64,000 nt of DNA from JAICMB01 sp035295125 (GCA_035295125.1 DATGJP010000075.1:62001-126000), one strand, 5' to 3'. Counted from the stretch's first letter, positions 25,839 through 34,100 are shown. Notes: generated by a model from the letters alone, not told the origin. Program-made: numbers and translations.

Positions 25839-27018
25839 ACACGTACGGGTAGTTGGGTCGAAACCAGTTCCGGAACGATCGGCGCAAGAAGCGTGCCGCG
25901 GTGCGTGGCGATGCGCCTTTTACGACGTAATGCTCGCCATCGAAGAAATCCTGAGAATATCCAGGGTAGAACGGGAAAGAATGAAAGCCGGGGAACGGGC
26001 CGAAGACGGTCGAGGTCCACTCCCAGCCGTTGCCGATCAGTTGAGAGACGCCGAAGGCGCTGTCGGTTTGTGGTGTGGCGTCGACGTCGGCGGGATCCCA
26101 GCGGGAGAAATCGAATGCGCCACGAATCGGCGAGTTTTCACTCCATGGATAAGAACGTTCATCGCCGGCAGGGGTACCAAAGGCCGCACGATGGAATTGG
26201 GCTTCTGTCGGAAGCGCCTTACCAGCCCATTTTGCGTAGGCCGCCGCCTCTTCCTGTGTCACGTAAACGGGGGCGCGCAGCGGCAACGGAATGCGGCTGA
26301 ACATCCCGCGGTAAAACCACTCGCCGCTGTGATTCTCCCAGAAGTGCGGCGGGCGGGCACCCTCGCGGACGAAGCGGAGATAGTCCTCATTCGTCACTTT
26401 GTAGCGGCTGATGCGGAAAGCGGGTACTTCGACTTTGTGCTCGTCGAATTCGTTATCCCAACCGAACTGTTCGCGCGGCTGGCCGAGAGTCACGACGCCG
26501 GCCGGGATTTCGATCATTTCGAACCGGCTGATGTCGATGCCTGATTCGCCGGAATGGCCCACTATTTCTGCTGTGGGCGACTTCCGGTCGTGAGGCAGGT
26601 TGTGCATCAGGTACGCGAAAGTCTCGGCGTGCATCAGGCGATGCTCGATGGCAGTCTGCACGATGTGGGACGGAGTATCGCCGAGCGCGCGATCGAGCGT
26701 TTCCCGAACGCGAGCATTGTAGGATGCCACTTCGGCGCGCGAGGGCCAGTCGGAGACCTTGTCGGCCGGCTGTTTCCCGGGTTCGGGATCAATGCCAAAG
26801 GCGAAGAGCCGGTCGAATGTGGGTTGAAACGACGGGAGGTCCAGGGTTGTCCGGGCAATCAGATTCCAATCGAACGCTTCCAGGTGCCCTAGGTAAAAGA
26901 TCAGGCGATGACGTTCGGGAACAGGACGGTCGTAAACCGCCTCCGGGGATAGCAGCTCAAACAGCTCGTCCGTGCGGGAGCGTGCCGCCGCAAGCTCGGC
27001 AGCGAAGCCAGTCGCCAT
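25810..27018 (-). CDS. egtB: Ergothioneine biosynthesis iron sulfoxide synthase
   Basis: The 402-residue protein has an N-terminal DinB-like domain and a C-terminal formylglycine-enzyme-like domain (ISRYKVTNEDYLRF, GNGWEWTSTVFGPFPGF). The three iron ligands appear as His45 in YLGHLEAFDWN and His126/His130 in EHRLMHAE. It joins a sulfur donor to hercynine using oxygen. No egtA, egtC or egtE is nearby, so it may use cysteine directly, as reported for the acidobacterial Chloracidobacterium enzyme. The ATG at 27018 has GGAGGAGG just upstream and is preferred over the TTG 15 bases earlier. Confidence 0.94.
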   Translation of the reverse strand: MATGFAAELAAARSRTDELFELLSPEAVYDRPVPERHRLIFYLGHLEAFDWNLIARTTLDLPSFQPTFDRLFAFGIDPEPGKQPADKVSDWPSRAEVASYNARVRETLDRALGDTPSHIVQTAIEHRLMHAETFAYLMHNLPHDRKSPTAEIVGHSGESGIDISRFEMIEIPAGVVTLGQPREQFGWDNEFDEHKVEVPAFRISRYKVTNEDYLRFVREGARPPHFWENHSGEWFYRGMFSRIPLPLRAPVYVTQEEAAAYAKWAGKALPTEAQFHRAAFGTPAGDERSYPWSENSPIRGAFDFSRWDPADVDATPQTDSAFGVSQLIGNGWEWTSTVFGPFPGFHSFPFYPGYSQDFFDGEHYVVKGASPRTAARFLRRSFRNWFRPNYPYVYATFRLVDN

Positions 27019-27080
27019 ACGTACCTCCTCCAAGTACGTACTTCAAGACTAGCATCGAAGCCGTTCGGTTTCGCGAGATG

Positions 27081-27638
27081 TTACTGGGAACCGCCGCCGC
27101 CGCCGGAGGGCTGGGCTTCCGATGTTTGACCCGGCCACTTGGACTTATTTCGGTTGGTGCGCCAATAAGCGTCGCCCCACCATTCCTCGCCGGTCGCTTT
27201 CTTGTCGACGCTCTTGGTGGACGTCGATGTTGCTACGGCTGGAGCCCGTTTTTGGTCGTCAATCTCGGAGTTGATTGCCGAGATCGTGCTTGTGGCGGCG
27301 CGGAAAGTCACCATTCCAGTGCCGGTTTCGCCCTCTTTGTAAGTGACGGTCAGCAGGCGCGTTCCTTTGCCGAGATGCGGAACCGGAACCTTCCAGAGAT
27401 GATGGCCAGGCGTTTCTCCGATTTCAGTACGAATAATCCGGTTATAAGGAAGATCGAAATCGGCGCGGCCGTAGCGGAAGTGCAGGCCGTTGGCGGTGGC
27501 GGCATCGAGCGTACCCATCGTATTCAGCGGGATTATTTTGGTGGTACCTCCCACGAATTCGACGTCCGGCACGGTGGCGGCCATCAGGCCCAGGGATAAG
27601 CCGAAAGCGGTGATGGCGACTGGAACAGAAAGGCGCAT
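27081..27638 (-). CDS. Secreted hypothetical protein
   Basis: The product has about 185 residues with a clear signal peptide (RLSVPVAITAFGLSLGLMAA). The mature part is beta-rich (FVGGTTKIIPLNTMGTLDA, FDLPYNRIIRTEIGE, LWKVPVPHLGKGTRLLTV), followed by a Ser/Thr/Lys linker and an end rich in Trp and Gly. The ATG at 27638 has GAGGAG nine bases upstream. I do not recognise the family. It lies just upstream of egtB on the same strand, with a 62-base gap. Confidence 0.7.
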   Translation of the reverse strand: MRLSVPVAITAFGLSLGLMAATVPDVEFVGGTTKIIPLNTMGTLDAATANGLHFRYGRADFDLPYNRIIRTEIGETPGHHLWKVPVPHLGKGTRLLTVTYKEGETGTGMVTFRAATSTISAINSEIDDQKRAPAVATSTSTKSVDKKATGEEWWGDAYWRTNRNKSKWPGQTSEAQPSGGGGGSQ

Positions 27639-27700
27639 AGGACACATCTCCTCGCTGGTACTATCGTCGAGGCGGTCCCGGAACTTTAGACTGGGTAGAG

Positions 27701-28324
27701 CTATTCCACCGTGACAGGACGGTCGAATATGACGTCGAGCGTCGTGCCCTGACGCAAGTCGACCTCGTGGCCTCGGGTCATCATGACTGTGGCGAGTCCG
27801 ACAGCGGCTCCCGCGGCACCGCCGATGCCGGCGCCTTTCCAGTTTCTGTCCGCCAAACCTCCGATCGCCGCGCCCGAACCGGCCAGAATCGCGATGCGGC
27901 CCGCGTCGGCCATCTTCTGACCGCCTTGCTGGACGATGTTTTCATCGCGGACCGCCTGTTGAGCTGAGTCGTTGGAGTCAACGGAGCTGAGATGCGGGTT
28001 AATCTTGATGTTCTTTCCACCGGGCAGGGTGAGACTGTCCAGACGGATCGCAATTTCGGCACGTCCTTTCACACGGCCGCTCGGCTTCGCTTCGGCGACC
28101 TGGCCCTGCACGTAGGTGTGGACAGGCACCAGGATGGCCCCGCCGACGGCAATTGGGCTGGCGGTTTCCATATAGACGTAATCGCCCTGACGGGCGGTCT
28201 TCGTGTTGACGGAGTTGGTCATGCGGAGCAGCACATGTGTGCCTGCGGGAATGTCCGCCGCAGCCGCTACCAGGGTAAGTCCGGCGAGAAGGATGACTGT
28301 GCGAGTAGTGGTACGCCCGCTCAT
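27701..28324 (-). CDS. Secreted protein with glycine-zipper segment
   Basis: The product has about 207 residues from the ATG at 28324, preceded by GAGGA. A signal peptide (VILLAGLTLVAAAADIPAG) leads into a beta-rich domain (GTHVLLRMTNSVNTKTARQG, VPVHTYVQGQVAEAKPSG). A Gly/Ala-rich hydrophobic segment follows (LAGSGAAIGGLADRNWKGAG and AAGAAVGLATVMMT), and the protein ends VDLRQGTTLDVIFDRPVTV. This layout is common among Acidobacteria envelope proteins. Function is unknown. It is divergent from the hydrolase gene at 28362. Confidence 0.7.
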   Translation of the reverse strand: MSGRTTTRTVILLAGLTLVAAAADIPAGTHVLLRMTNSVNTKTARQGDYVYMETASPIAVGGAILVPVHTYVQGQVAEAKPSGRVKGRAEIAIRLDSLTLPGGKNIKINPHLSSVDSNDSAQQAVRDENIVQQGGQKMADAGRIAILAGSGAAIGGLADRNWKGAGIGGAAGAAVGLATVMMTRGHEVDLRQGTTLDVIFDRPVTVE

Positions 28325-28361
28325 GGAGGTGTTCCTCTGATTTAGGGTAACCTGACTGGCC

Positions 28362-29066
28362 ATGGTGGCATTCATTCATGGGTTGTTCCATACATTTCTT
28401 GATTTGCCGGGCGTGCCGGCGCTTATTGTGGATTTGCCAGGTTATGGACGGAATCACGCGACGAAGGCCCTCTCGATCCGCTCAGCGGCTGAATTTGTGC
28501 GGGACCAGATCCGGGCCAGCGGCTGCGAGAGGGTCCATATCGTCGCTCATTCGATGGGCGGCGCCGTCGCGGTGCTGCTTGCCTATGAACATCCGGAGCT
28601 CGTAGCGTCGTTGATCAACGTGGAAGGCAACTTTACTTTGAAAGATGCTTTCTGGTCGGGGAAGATCGCGGCCATGGACGAGACTGAAGTGGAAGCACTG
28701 CTTACGTCGTATCGTGCGGACACGGACGGTTGGCTCGCGGGTATCGGTATCGAGCCGAACGAGCAACGGATGGCCGCGGCGGAACGGATGCTCGCGTCAC
28801 AGTCTGCCGACACGGTTCAGACGATGGCGCGTTCGTTAATCGAAGTGACGGCAGCGCCGGATTATCTCGAGAAAGTGCGAACCATTGTGGATCGCGGGAC
28901 AATCTTTCATCTGCTGGCGGGAGAACGGTCGCGCGATGAGTGGGATGTGCCGGATTTTGTGCTACAACGCGCAGCTAGCATGACGATTCAGCCGGGAGCC
29001 GGACACATGATGATGCTGGAAGATCCGGCCGCCTTCCTGCAGTTGGTTGGGCAGCTCAGCCGTTGA
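28362..29066 (+). CDS. Alpha/beta-hydrolase fold protein
   Basis: The 234-residue protein shows the hydrolase core: FIHGLFHTF near the N-terminus (oxyanion-hole region), the nucleophile elbow AHSMGGAVA (Ser near residue 67), and a late His in GAGHMMML. There is no signal peptide, so it should be cytoplasmic. The usual charge-relay acid could be in LLAGERSRDEWD. Family members range from esterases to haloperoxidases, and the substrate cannot be assigned. The divergent start is only 37 bases from the 28324 gene. Confidence 0.8.
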   Translation: MVAFIHGLFHTFLDLPGVPALIVDLPGYGRNHATKALSIRSAAEFVRDQIRASGCERVHIVAHSMGGAVAVLLAYEHPELVASLINVEGNFTLKDAFWSGKIAAMDETEVEALLTSYRADTDGWLAGIGIEPNEQRMAAAERMLASQSADTVQTMARSLIEVTAAPDYLEKVRTIVDRGTIFHLLAGERSRDEWDVPDFVLQRAASMTIQPGAGHMMMLEDPAAFLQLVGQLSR

Positions 29067-29117
29067 TCTCGCTCATCCACGGCCGCCCCGACGTGGTAGA
29101 ACCCACGCGGGCCCTCT

Positions 29118-29425
29118 GGTGTTGCCTGGCGTAGTGTTGTGTGATGTCGTGGCTTTGCGGAATGGCTTCGGCGCCGGCTTCTCCGTAGAACCCGAGCGCA
29201 AAGCGTTCGCGAATGGTGCGGACGCGTCCTCCGGGGCGAAGTCGTGCTTCGGTACCGAAAGCCTGATATCCCTGCCGCCGCAATTCGTACGCGTTGACAC
29301 AGTCCGGTCAATCCCCCGCCCAAAATAAGCACGCGTCGGAAGGCCCGCAGCGCTCCGGGCGGCCGACCCGTGCAGCGCCGGGACAGCCGCCGCAAGGCCG
29401 CTGAGAAAAGTTCGCCGGGTCTTCC
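29118..29425 (-). pseudogene. Frameshifted 5' remnant of a Tat-exported FAD amine oxidase
   Basis: On the minus strand a twin-arginine-like segment (KTRRTFLSGLAAAVPALHG) is followed, in a second frame, by the dinucleotide motif RVLILGGGLTGL. A third frame gives AYELRRQGYQAFGTEAR, then RPGGRVRTIRERFA, then GFYGEAGAEAIPQSHDIT. Together these form the N-terminal third of a monoamine-oxidase-like FAD enzyme, with two frame changes (near 29330 and 29300) and no remaining catalytic part. The remnant ends against the hydrolase gene. Parts of it read as longer open frames, but none is a credible protein. Confidence 0.7.
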
Positions 29426-29495
29426 TGGCGGGGTCTTATCGATATTATGCGATCGGGGTCGGAGGAACAAGCGCGGATCTGGTACTCTCGCCCTT

Positions 29496-30323
29496 ATGAA
29501 ATGTCGCATCGCAATGTGGGTTACCGCTGCACTGCTTTCCCCGGCGGCCCTTCTATGTGCGCAGAACAAGGCCGACAAGAATGCCGATTTGGGCTTTAAA
29601 GACACGCCGATGTTGCCCAACCAGCCGTGGCACGTGCACGATCCGGACCGTCCCTATCCGCGCGTTGTGACTCCGGGCACCGCGAGCACGCCGGACCAGA
29701 TCGGACAGACGCCGTCGGACGCCATCGTACTGTTCGACGGCAAGGATCTATCGCACTGGGTTTCCAGTAACGGCGGCGCGCCGGGTTGGAAGCTGCACGA
29801 CGGATTTGTCGAAGTTGTGGATGGAACGGGCGATCTCGTGAGCAAGGAGAAATTCGGCGATGCGCAGTATCACGTCGAATGGGCTGCGCCGCCCGATATC
29901 ACGGGACACAGCCAGTCGCGCGGAAATAGCGGGTTCATCATGATGAGCCACTATGAAGTACAGGTTTTGGATTGTTACCAGAATCCGACTTATGCGGATG
30001 GGTCTGCGGGGGCGATTTACGGCCAATGGCCGCCGTTGGTAAATCCGTGCCGCAAGCCGGGGGAATGGCAGACGTACGACATCATCTTTGAAGCGCCACA
30101 TTTCGAAAATGGCAAGCTGACCAAGCCGGCTTACGTCACGGTGTTCTTTAACGGTGTTGTGGTTCACAACCATAAAGAGATCATGGGTGCGATGGTGTAT
30201 CGGCAAGTCGCAACATACACGCCTCATGGCGAGGAAGAACCGCTGCTGTTGCAGAATCATCATGAGAAGACGCGATATCGGTATGTTTGGGTGCGCCGGT
30301 TGGGTGGTTACGACCAGAAGTAG
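29496..30323 (+). CDS. Secreted DUF1080 (3-keto-disaccharide hydrolase) protein
   Basis: The 275-residue protein has a signal peptide (MKCRIAMWVTAALLSPAALLCA) and a DUF1080 beta-sandwich. The domain shows VLFDGKDLSHWVSSNG, GWKLHDGFVEVVDGTGDLVSKE, HVEWAAPP, GNSGFIMMSHYEVQVLD and FFNGVVVHNHKE. Proteins of this family act outside the cytoplasm on glycans or 3-keto-sugars and are abundant in Acidobacteriota and Planctomycetota. The start at 29496 sets the signal peptide; no strong ribosome-binding site precedes it. Confidence 0.88.
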   Translation: MKCRIAMWVTAALLSPAALLCAQNKADKNADLGFKDTPMLPNQPWHVHDPDRPYPRVVTPGTASTPDQIGQTPSDAIVLFDGKDLSHWVSSNGGAPGWKLHDGFVEVVDGTGDLVSKEKFGDAQYHVEWAAPPDITGHSQSRGNSGFIMMSHYEVQVLDCYQNPTYADGSAGAIYGQWPPLVNPCRKPGEWQTYDIIFEAPHFENGKLTKPAYVTVFFNGVVVHNHKEIMGAMVYRQVATYTPHGEEEPLLLQNHHEKTRYRYVWVRRLGGYDQK

Positions 30324-30329
30324 ACGAGG

Positions 30330-30405
30330 CCTCGCTAGGGATGTGGGAAGGGTGGAGCAGGCGGTCGACCCTGCCTTTCGACTCCGGATTTCAGCGGGAA
30401 ATCGA
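30330..30405 (+). repeat. Dispersed intergenic repeat, copy 2
   Basis: Here GGATGTGGGAAGGGTGGAGC is followed by AGGCGGTCGACCCTGCCTTT and CGACTCCGGATTTCAGCGGG. These are the same ordered blocks as at 22565-22660 and 37500-37870. It fills the space between two convergent genes and runs into the 3' end of the 30391-30927 gene. Confidence 0.6.
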
Positions 30406-30927
30406 GGCCAGCATTTTGTCGAATGCCGCCTGGTGCGCGGTTACTGTCTTCTTTGGCCCAGTGAACTTGAAAAACACGTTGCCTTGCGGAGCCTCGACAA
30501 TCGCTCCCAGCAACCGGTAATTCGACTGCGAGGCGTGGGATGCCGCCATTGGGCCGCCCATCCCGAGGTACGTGCCAGAGATGTCAATCGTGGTGACGGC
30601 GAAACCGTTGATGGTTCGTTTCTTCGTGTCGGCGGCGGGCGGCTTGCCTCCGGTTGCTTCGAACTGCCCGATCCAGCGCTGGATGTTCGCGTCGATGGCG
30701 CCACCCTGGCCACTGCCGAAGAAGTACACAGCGCATTCCCCGGCGTCCTTGTCACCAGCGGTGGGTGGAACGTCGTAGGTGGCGACTCGCATGGCGCGTT
30801 GTGCCTGCGCTTTCCACGTCGAGGGCACGGTCCAGTGTATGCCGGCGGCGCCGTCAGCCCACGCTACAGAAGCTGCAAATGCCAGGCTCAATGCCGCGGC
30901 GGCACAACGAATGCGACGCGTTATCAT
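30391..30927 (-). CDS. Secreted hypothetical protein
   Basis: The 178-residue product has a signal peptide (RCAAAALSLAFAASVAWA) and a compact mature domain: GIHWTVPSTWKAQAQRAMRV, CAVYFFGSGQGGAIDANIQRW, INGFAVTTIDISGTYLG, and GNVFFKFTGPKKTVTAHQAAFDKML. Similar short exported proteins are frequent in this phylum, but no function is known. The ATG at 30927 is chosen because the upstream extension is out of character. Confidence 0.72.
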   Translation of the reverse strand: MITRRIRCAAAALSLAFAASVAWADGAAGIHWTVPSTWKAQAQRAMRVATYDVPPTAGDKDAGECAVYFFGSGQGGAIDANIQRWIGQFEATGGKPPAADTKKRTINGFAVTTIDISGTYLGMGGPMAASHASQSNYRLLGAIVEAPQGNVFFKFTGPKKTVTAHQAAFDKMLASISR

Positions 30928-31004
30928 GTGCAATATCGTAGCAGTTGAATCAAACCGTCCTGCTCCGGTAAACGTCTTTACGATAGGATGATGGTCAGAT
31001 CCAG

Positions 31005-31364
31005 ATGCTGAGGTTCGTTCGAGTCCTCGCCCTATTGTGCATCGCCACCGTTCTCGCGAGCGCCGAATGCATGGCGCAGTGCTCTGTTCGGATGTGCTCG
31101 CCACAGCCTCAGCAGCAACAACCGGCGCATTGTCACCATCACCCAGGGAAATCGAGCAACACGCCGCCATGCCCTCACCAGCAGGCATATGCGAAGAGCC
31201 CGTCCTATTCATTGCCCGGCCCCTCCGCAGCCGCGGTTGCCTTACAACCTGCCGCTGACCCCGCGGTCGTAGCCGCGGGTGTGATGGTTATGTCCTGGCA
31301 TTATGTTCAGCATCCGCCGCCGGTGGCTCCCGACCCGACCTCCCTTTCCGTCCTTAGAGTCTGA
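31005..31364 (+). CDS. Cys/His-rich secreted protein
   Basis: The 119-residue protein has a signal peptide (MLRFVRVLALLCIATVLASA) followed by a short domain rich in metal-ligand residues: CMAQCSVRMC, then AHCHHHPG and PPCPHQQ. The composition suggests binding of Cu, Zn or a similar metal in the periplasm. It begins a same-strand group with the Met-rich barrel at 31413 and two small Cys proteins. Metal binding is an inference from residues only. Confidence 0.6.
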   Translation: MLRFVRVLALLCIATVLASAECMAQCSVRMCSPQPQQQQPAHCHHHPGKSSNTPPCPHQQAYAKSPSYSLPGPSAAAVALQPAADPAVVAAGVMVMSWHYVQHPPPVAPDPTSLSVLRV

Positions 31365-31412
31365 GAATCCTCCTTCGAGCGCTCATACGAGCTCCATGGG
31401 AAGGAGGAGGAA

Positions 31413-32669
31413 ATGGCTCGAAAAAGCTTGCTGTTGTTGTGTCTGTGCATTCCCGCACCGGGACAAATGCAGATGCAAATGCAAACGAATGAAGCCGGGA
31501 TGTTTCTGATGAACGAAGCATCCGGCACAAGCGAAAATCCGCAATCGTGGCAGATGCCGATGTTCATGCCTCGGCTCGGGTCGTGGAATGTGATGCTGAT
31601 GGGGCAGGCATTCATTGCCGACACCCAACAATCCGGACCGCGGGCGGGAGACAAGCTATACTCCACGAACGCGCTGATGGGAATGGCCGAACATGCCGCC
31701 GGCCGCGGCAGTTTCGGCTTCGATCTGATGCTGAGCCTGGAGCCGGCGACCATCACCGACAGGCGTTATCCGGAGCTTTTCCAAACCGGCGAAACCGCTT
31801 ATGGCCGGCCGATTGTCGACGGGCAGCATCCGCACAATTTCATCATGGGCCTGGGGTTTCATTATGCGCATCCGGTGGGCGAAGACACCATTGTGCAGCT
31901 CTATTACGCTCCGGTTGGCGATCCGGCGCTTGGGCCTGTCGCGTATCCGCATCGCGCCTCCGCGGCTGAGTTGCCGCAGGCGACGCTCGGTCATCACTGG
32001 CAGGATTCGACGCATATCGCATACAACGTCGTCACGGCGGGAATCCGGCACAAGAAGGTGCAACTGGAGGCCAGCGGTTTTTACGGAACCGAACCGGGCG
32101 AGAATCGCTGGACGCTCGACTTCGGGCCGATGAACTCCTGGGCGACACGATTGTCGTTCTTTCCGAGCAAGAATTGGGAGCTTCAGATGTCGACCGGCCG
32201 GATCGCGAAGCCAGAGCGCGAGCAGCCGGGTGATGTGATGCGTTCGACGGCGTCCGTCATGTATTCAAAGCCGCTGGGAAACAGCAACTGGTCGACCACC
32301 CTGCTTTGGGGACGCAATCACGATACGTACACCCATCACGATCTGAATTCGTATCTCGCGGAGTCGGTGCTGCCGTTTGCAGGCCGTAACTTTCTGACCG
32401 GACGTATCGAACTTGTCGATAAGGACGAACTATTTGCCGACGACCCGGTGGAGGCTGCGGTTGCGCGAACGGCCGGGGCCACGTTCCGAATCCGGGCATA
32501 CACAGCGGGGTATACCCGCGACATCGCACAAGTGTTCGGAGTGGTTGAGACGGGCATTGGCGCGAACGTTACGGGCTACTCTCTGCCCTCCACGATTAGG
32601 CCGTTTTATGGGAACCATCCTGTCGGCGTGACGGTTTACTTAAGGCTTCGTGTGAAGCCGAGCGCATAG
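31413..32669 (+). CDS. Met-rich outer-membrane protein of unknown function
   Basis: The 418-residue protein has a perfect ribosome-binding site (GGAGGAGG). It begins with a short signal peptide, then a Met-rich stretch (QMQMQMQTNEAGMFLMNEA, QMPMFMPRLGSWNVMLMG) and a long beta-rich body with GQHPHNFIMGLGFHYAHP, HRASAAELPQATLGHHWQDS and a closing strand GVTVYLRLRVK. I recall this family as common in Acidobacteriota and often near copper-handling genes. Barrel topology and a copper role are inferences. Confidence 0.7.
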   Translation: MARKSLLLLCLCIPAPGQMQMQMQTNEAGMFLMNEASGTSENPQSWQMPMFMPRLGSWNVMLMGQAFIADTQQSGPRAGDKLYSTNALMGMAEHAAGRGSFGFDLMLSLEPATITDRRYPELFQTGETAYGRPIVDGQHPHNFIMGLGFHYAHPVGEDTIVQLYYAPVGDPALGPVAYPHRASAAELPQATLGHHWQDSTHIAYNVVTAGIRHKKVQLEASGFYGTEPGENRWTLDFGPMNSWATRLSFFPSKNWELQMSTGRIAKPEREQPGDVMRSTASVMYSKPLGNSNWSTTLLWGRNHDTYTHHDLNSYLAESVLPFAGRNFLTGRIELVDKDELFADDPVEAAVARTAGATFRIRAYTAGYTRDIAQVFGVVETGIGANVTGYSLPSTIRPFYGNHPVGVTVYLRLRVKPSA

Positions 32670-32689
32670 ACTTTCAGGAGATGATCAAC

Positions 32690-33007
32690 ATGAAGATATT
32701 TGCAATCGCGTTTGCCTGCGGCGCGCTTTTTGCCGCGGAGGGAACACAGACGTTTGAAGGTGTCATCACTGACACGATGTGTGGCGCCAAACACACCATG
32801 ATGCCGGGCAAATCCGACGATGAGTGCATTCGAGCCTGTCTCAAGCATTCCAGCAGTCAATATGCGCTGTATGACGGCAAGACAGTGATGCGGCTCAGCG
32901 ATCAGAAGTCCCCGGCAAAGCTCGCGGCGCAGAAGGTCAAGGTCACGGGCACGTACAATGAAAAGACCAAGACGATCAAAGTGTCGTCGATGGAGGCGTC
33001 AAACTGA
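32690..33007 (+). CDS. Small secreted Cys-rich protein, first of a tandem pair
   Basis: The product has about 105 residues, with the ATG at 32690 preceded by CAGGAG. A signal peptide (KIFAIAFACGALFAA) leads to GVITDTMCGAKHTM, DDECIRACLKH and YALYDGKTVMRLSD. It ends in an OB-fold-like sequence (AAQKVKVTGTYNEKTKTI). The pattern D-T-x-C ... H ... C ... C is shared with the next gene. The four ligand residues could hold a metal or form a disulfide pair. The family resembles DUF5818-type proteins. Confidence 0.68.
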   Translation: MKIFAIAFACGALFAAEGTQTFEGVITDTMCGAKHTMMPGKSDDECIRACLKHSSSQYALYDGKTVMRLSDQKSPAKLAAQKVKVTGTYNEKTKTIKVSSMEASN

Positions 33008-33009
33008 AC

Positions 33010-33372
33010 ATGAAAAAAGTACTTCTATTTGCCACTGTCGCTTTTGCTTCCCTGTTGCTTGCGCACGAAGAACACAAGGGCGGGAAGCCCATCACATTAA
33101 CCGGTCAGGTTGTGGATACCGGCTGCTACATATCGCATGACAGCAAAGGGCCCGATCACGAGAAGTGCGCCATGGCGTGCGCAAAGAAAGGCGTCCCGCT
33201 TGCAATTGTGGATAGTACGGGCAAGCTCTACCTGCCGGTCGCCATGGACCATACCAATCAAAACGATAAGCTGATGCCTTTCATTGAGAAGAAGGTGAAG
33301 GTTACCGGAACGGCGTTCGATAAGGGCGGTCTTAACAGTATTGCGATCAAGACCATCGAGGCGGCCGAATAA
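33010..33372 (+). CDS. Small secreted Cys-rich protein, second of a tandem pair
   Basis: The 120-residue paralogue follows the preceding stop by two bases. It has a signal peptide (KKVLLFATVAFASLLLAH), a His-rich start (HEEHKGGK) and the same core as its neighbour: GQVVDTGCYISHDSKG, HEKCAMACAKKG, LAIVDSTGKLYLPV and KKVKVTGTAFDKGG. A tandem duplication with divergence is likely. Its role is probably periplasmic, with metal or redox chemistry possible but unproven. Confidence 0.7.
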   Translation: MKKVLLFATVAFASLLLAHEEHKGGKPITLTGQVVDTGCYISHDSKGPDHEKCAMACAKKGVPLAIVDSTGKLYLPVAMDHTNQNDKLMPFIEKKVKVTGTAFDKGGLNSIAIKTIEAAE

Positions 33373-33384
33373 GTAAACGGCAGA

Positions 33385-33645
33385 ATGGCATGCATTCCCC
33401 CTTCCCGCGAGTCGTTGGAGGCGCTTCGTAAGCTGCGCAATGTCGCGGCTGAGCGCGGCGAGGAGTGCCTTAGCGCTTTGCTGGCCGGCATTGACCTTTA
33501 TGTGTCGTTAGGGCAGGAGATAGAACTGCTTCAGATGATGCGGGATTATTCCGCAAGTTTGCGGGAGTCCGTCGAGGGAACTCCAAGCCCCGAGGATCTT
33601 AAGCGGCTTTATGATGATAACGACGAGGACACGGGGAAAAGCTAG
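33385..33645 (+). CDS. Small hypothetical helical protein
   Basis: The 86-residue soluble protein is largely helical (SLEALRKLRNVAAERGEECL, IELLQMMRDYSASLRE) with an acidic end (LYDDNDEDTGKS). No domain is recognised. It follows the Cys-rich pair by 12 bases on the same strand, so it may be the last gene of that group. Confidence 0.55.
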   Translation: MACIPPSRESLEALRKLRNVAAERGEECLSALLAGIDLYVSLGQEIELLQMMRDYSASLRESVEGTPSPEDLKRLYDDNDEDTGKS

Positions 33646-33680
33646 CAAACCGGCCTGGCTGAAGTCTGTTCCACCAAGAC

Positions 33681-34100
33681 CTAGTCACCCACGACCGTCA
33701 CGGTGATTTCGCGATCACGCGGCCGGTCGTCAAAATCGCAAAGAACAATTTGTTGCCAGGTTCCGAGGCCGATCTCTCCGTTGATCACAGGATACGCTTT
33801 GGCAGTTCCCAATAAGGCGCTGCGCAGATGCGAATACCCGTTGTCATCTCCCCAGCGAGCATTGTGCGCATAGTCCGAGGTAGGCGGTGCGATGCGATCG
33901 AGTGCCCGCTTCAAATCGGACACACAGCCTGGCTCGTATTCAAGCGTCGTGATGCCGAGTGTCGATCCCCGTCCGGAGATATTTGCAATCCCCGTCTGAA
34001 CACGACTCTCGCGCACGATTGCCGCAACATGGGTTGTGATGTCGATCACGTCACAATGTCCCTTGGTCGGCAAATGGAAAGTTCTTTGGTGAGCGGGCAT
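33681..34100 (-). CDS. yjbQ: YjbQ family protein (UPF0047)
   Basis: The 139-residue protein shows the YjbQ fold: FHLPTKGHCDVIDITTHV, GIANISGRGSTLGITTLEYE, HNARWGDDNGYSHLRSALLG and the conserved GLGTWQQIVLCDFDDRPRDR. Family members have weak thiamine-phosphate synthase activity in vitro; their true role is unsettled. The length is normal. It is convergent with the 33385 gene. Confidence 0.9.
   Translation of the reverse strand: MPAHQRTFHLPTKGHCDVIDITTHVAAIVRESRVQTGIANISGRGSTLGITTLEYEPGCVSDLKRALDRIAPPTSDYAHNARWGDDNGYSHLRSALLGTAKAYPVINGEIGLGTWQQIVLCDFDDRPRDREITVTVVGD

Noticed and set aside
28988..29620. A 210-codon minus-strand frame as an intact gene
   Set aside because: It contains GGGLTGL but loses the FAD fold after a few residues. 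The continuation is in another frame, so it is a pseudogene.
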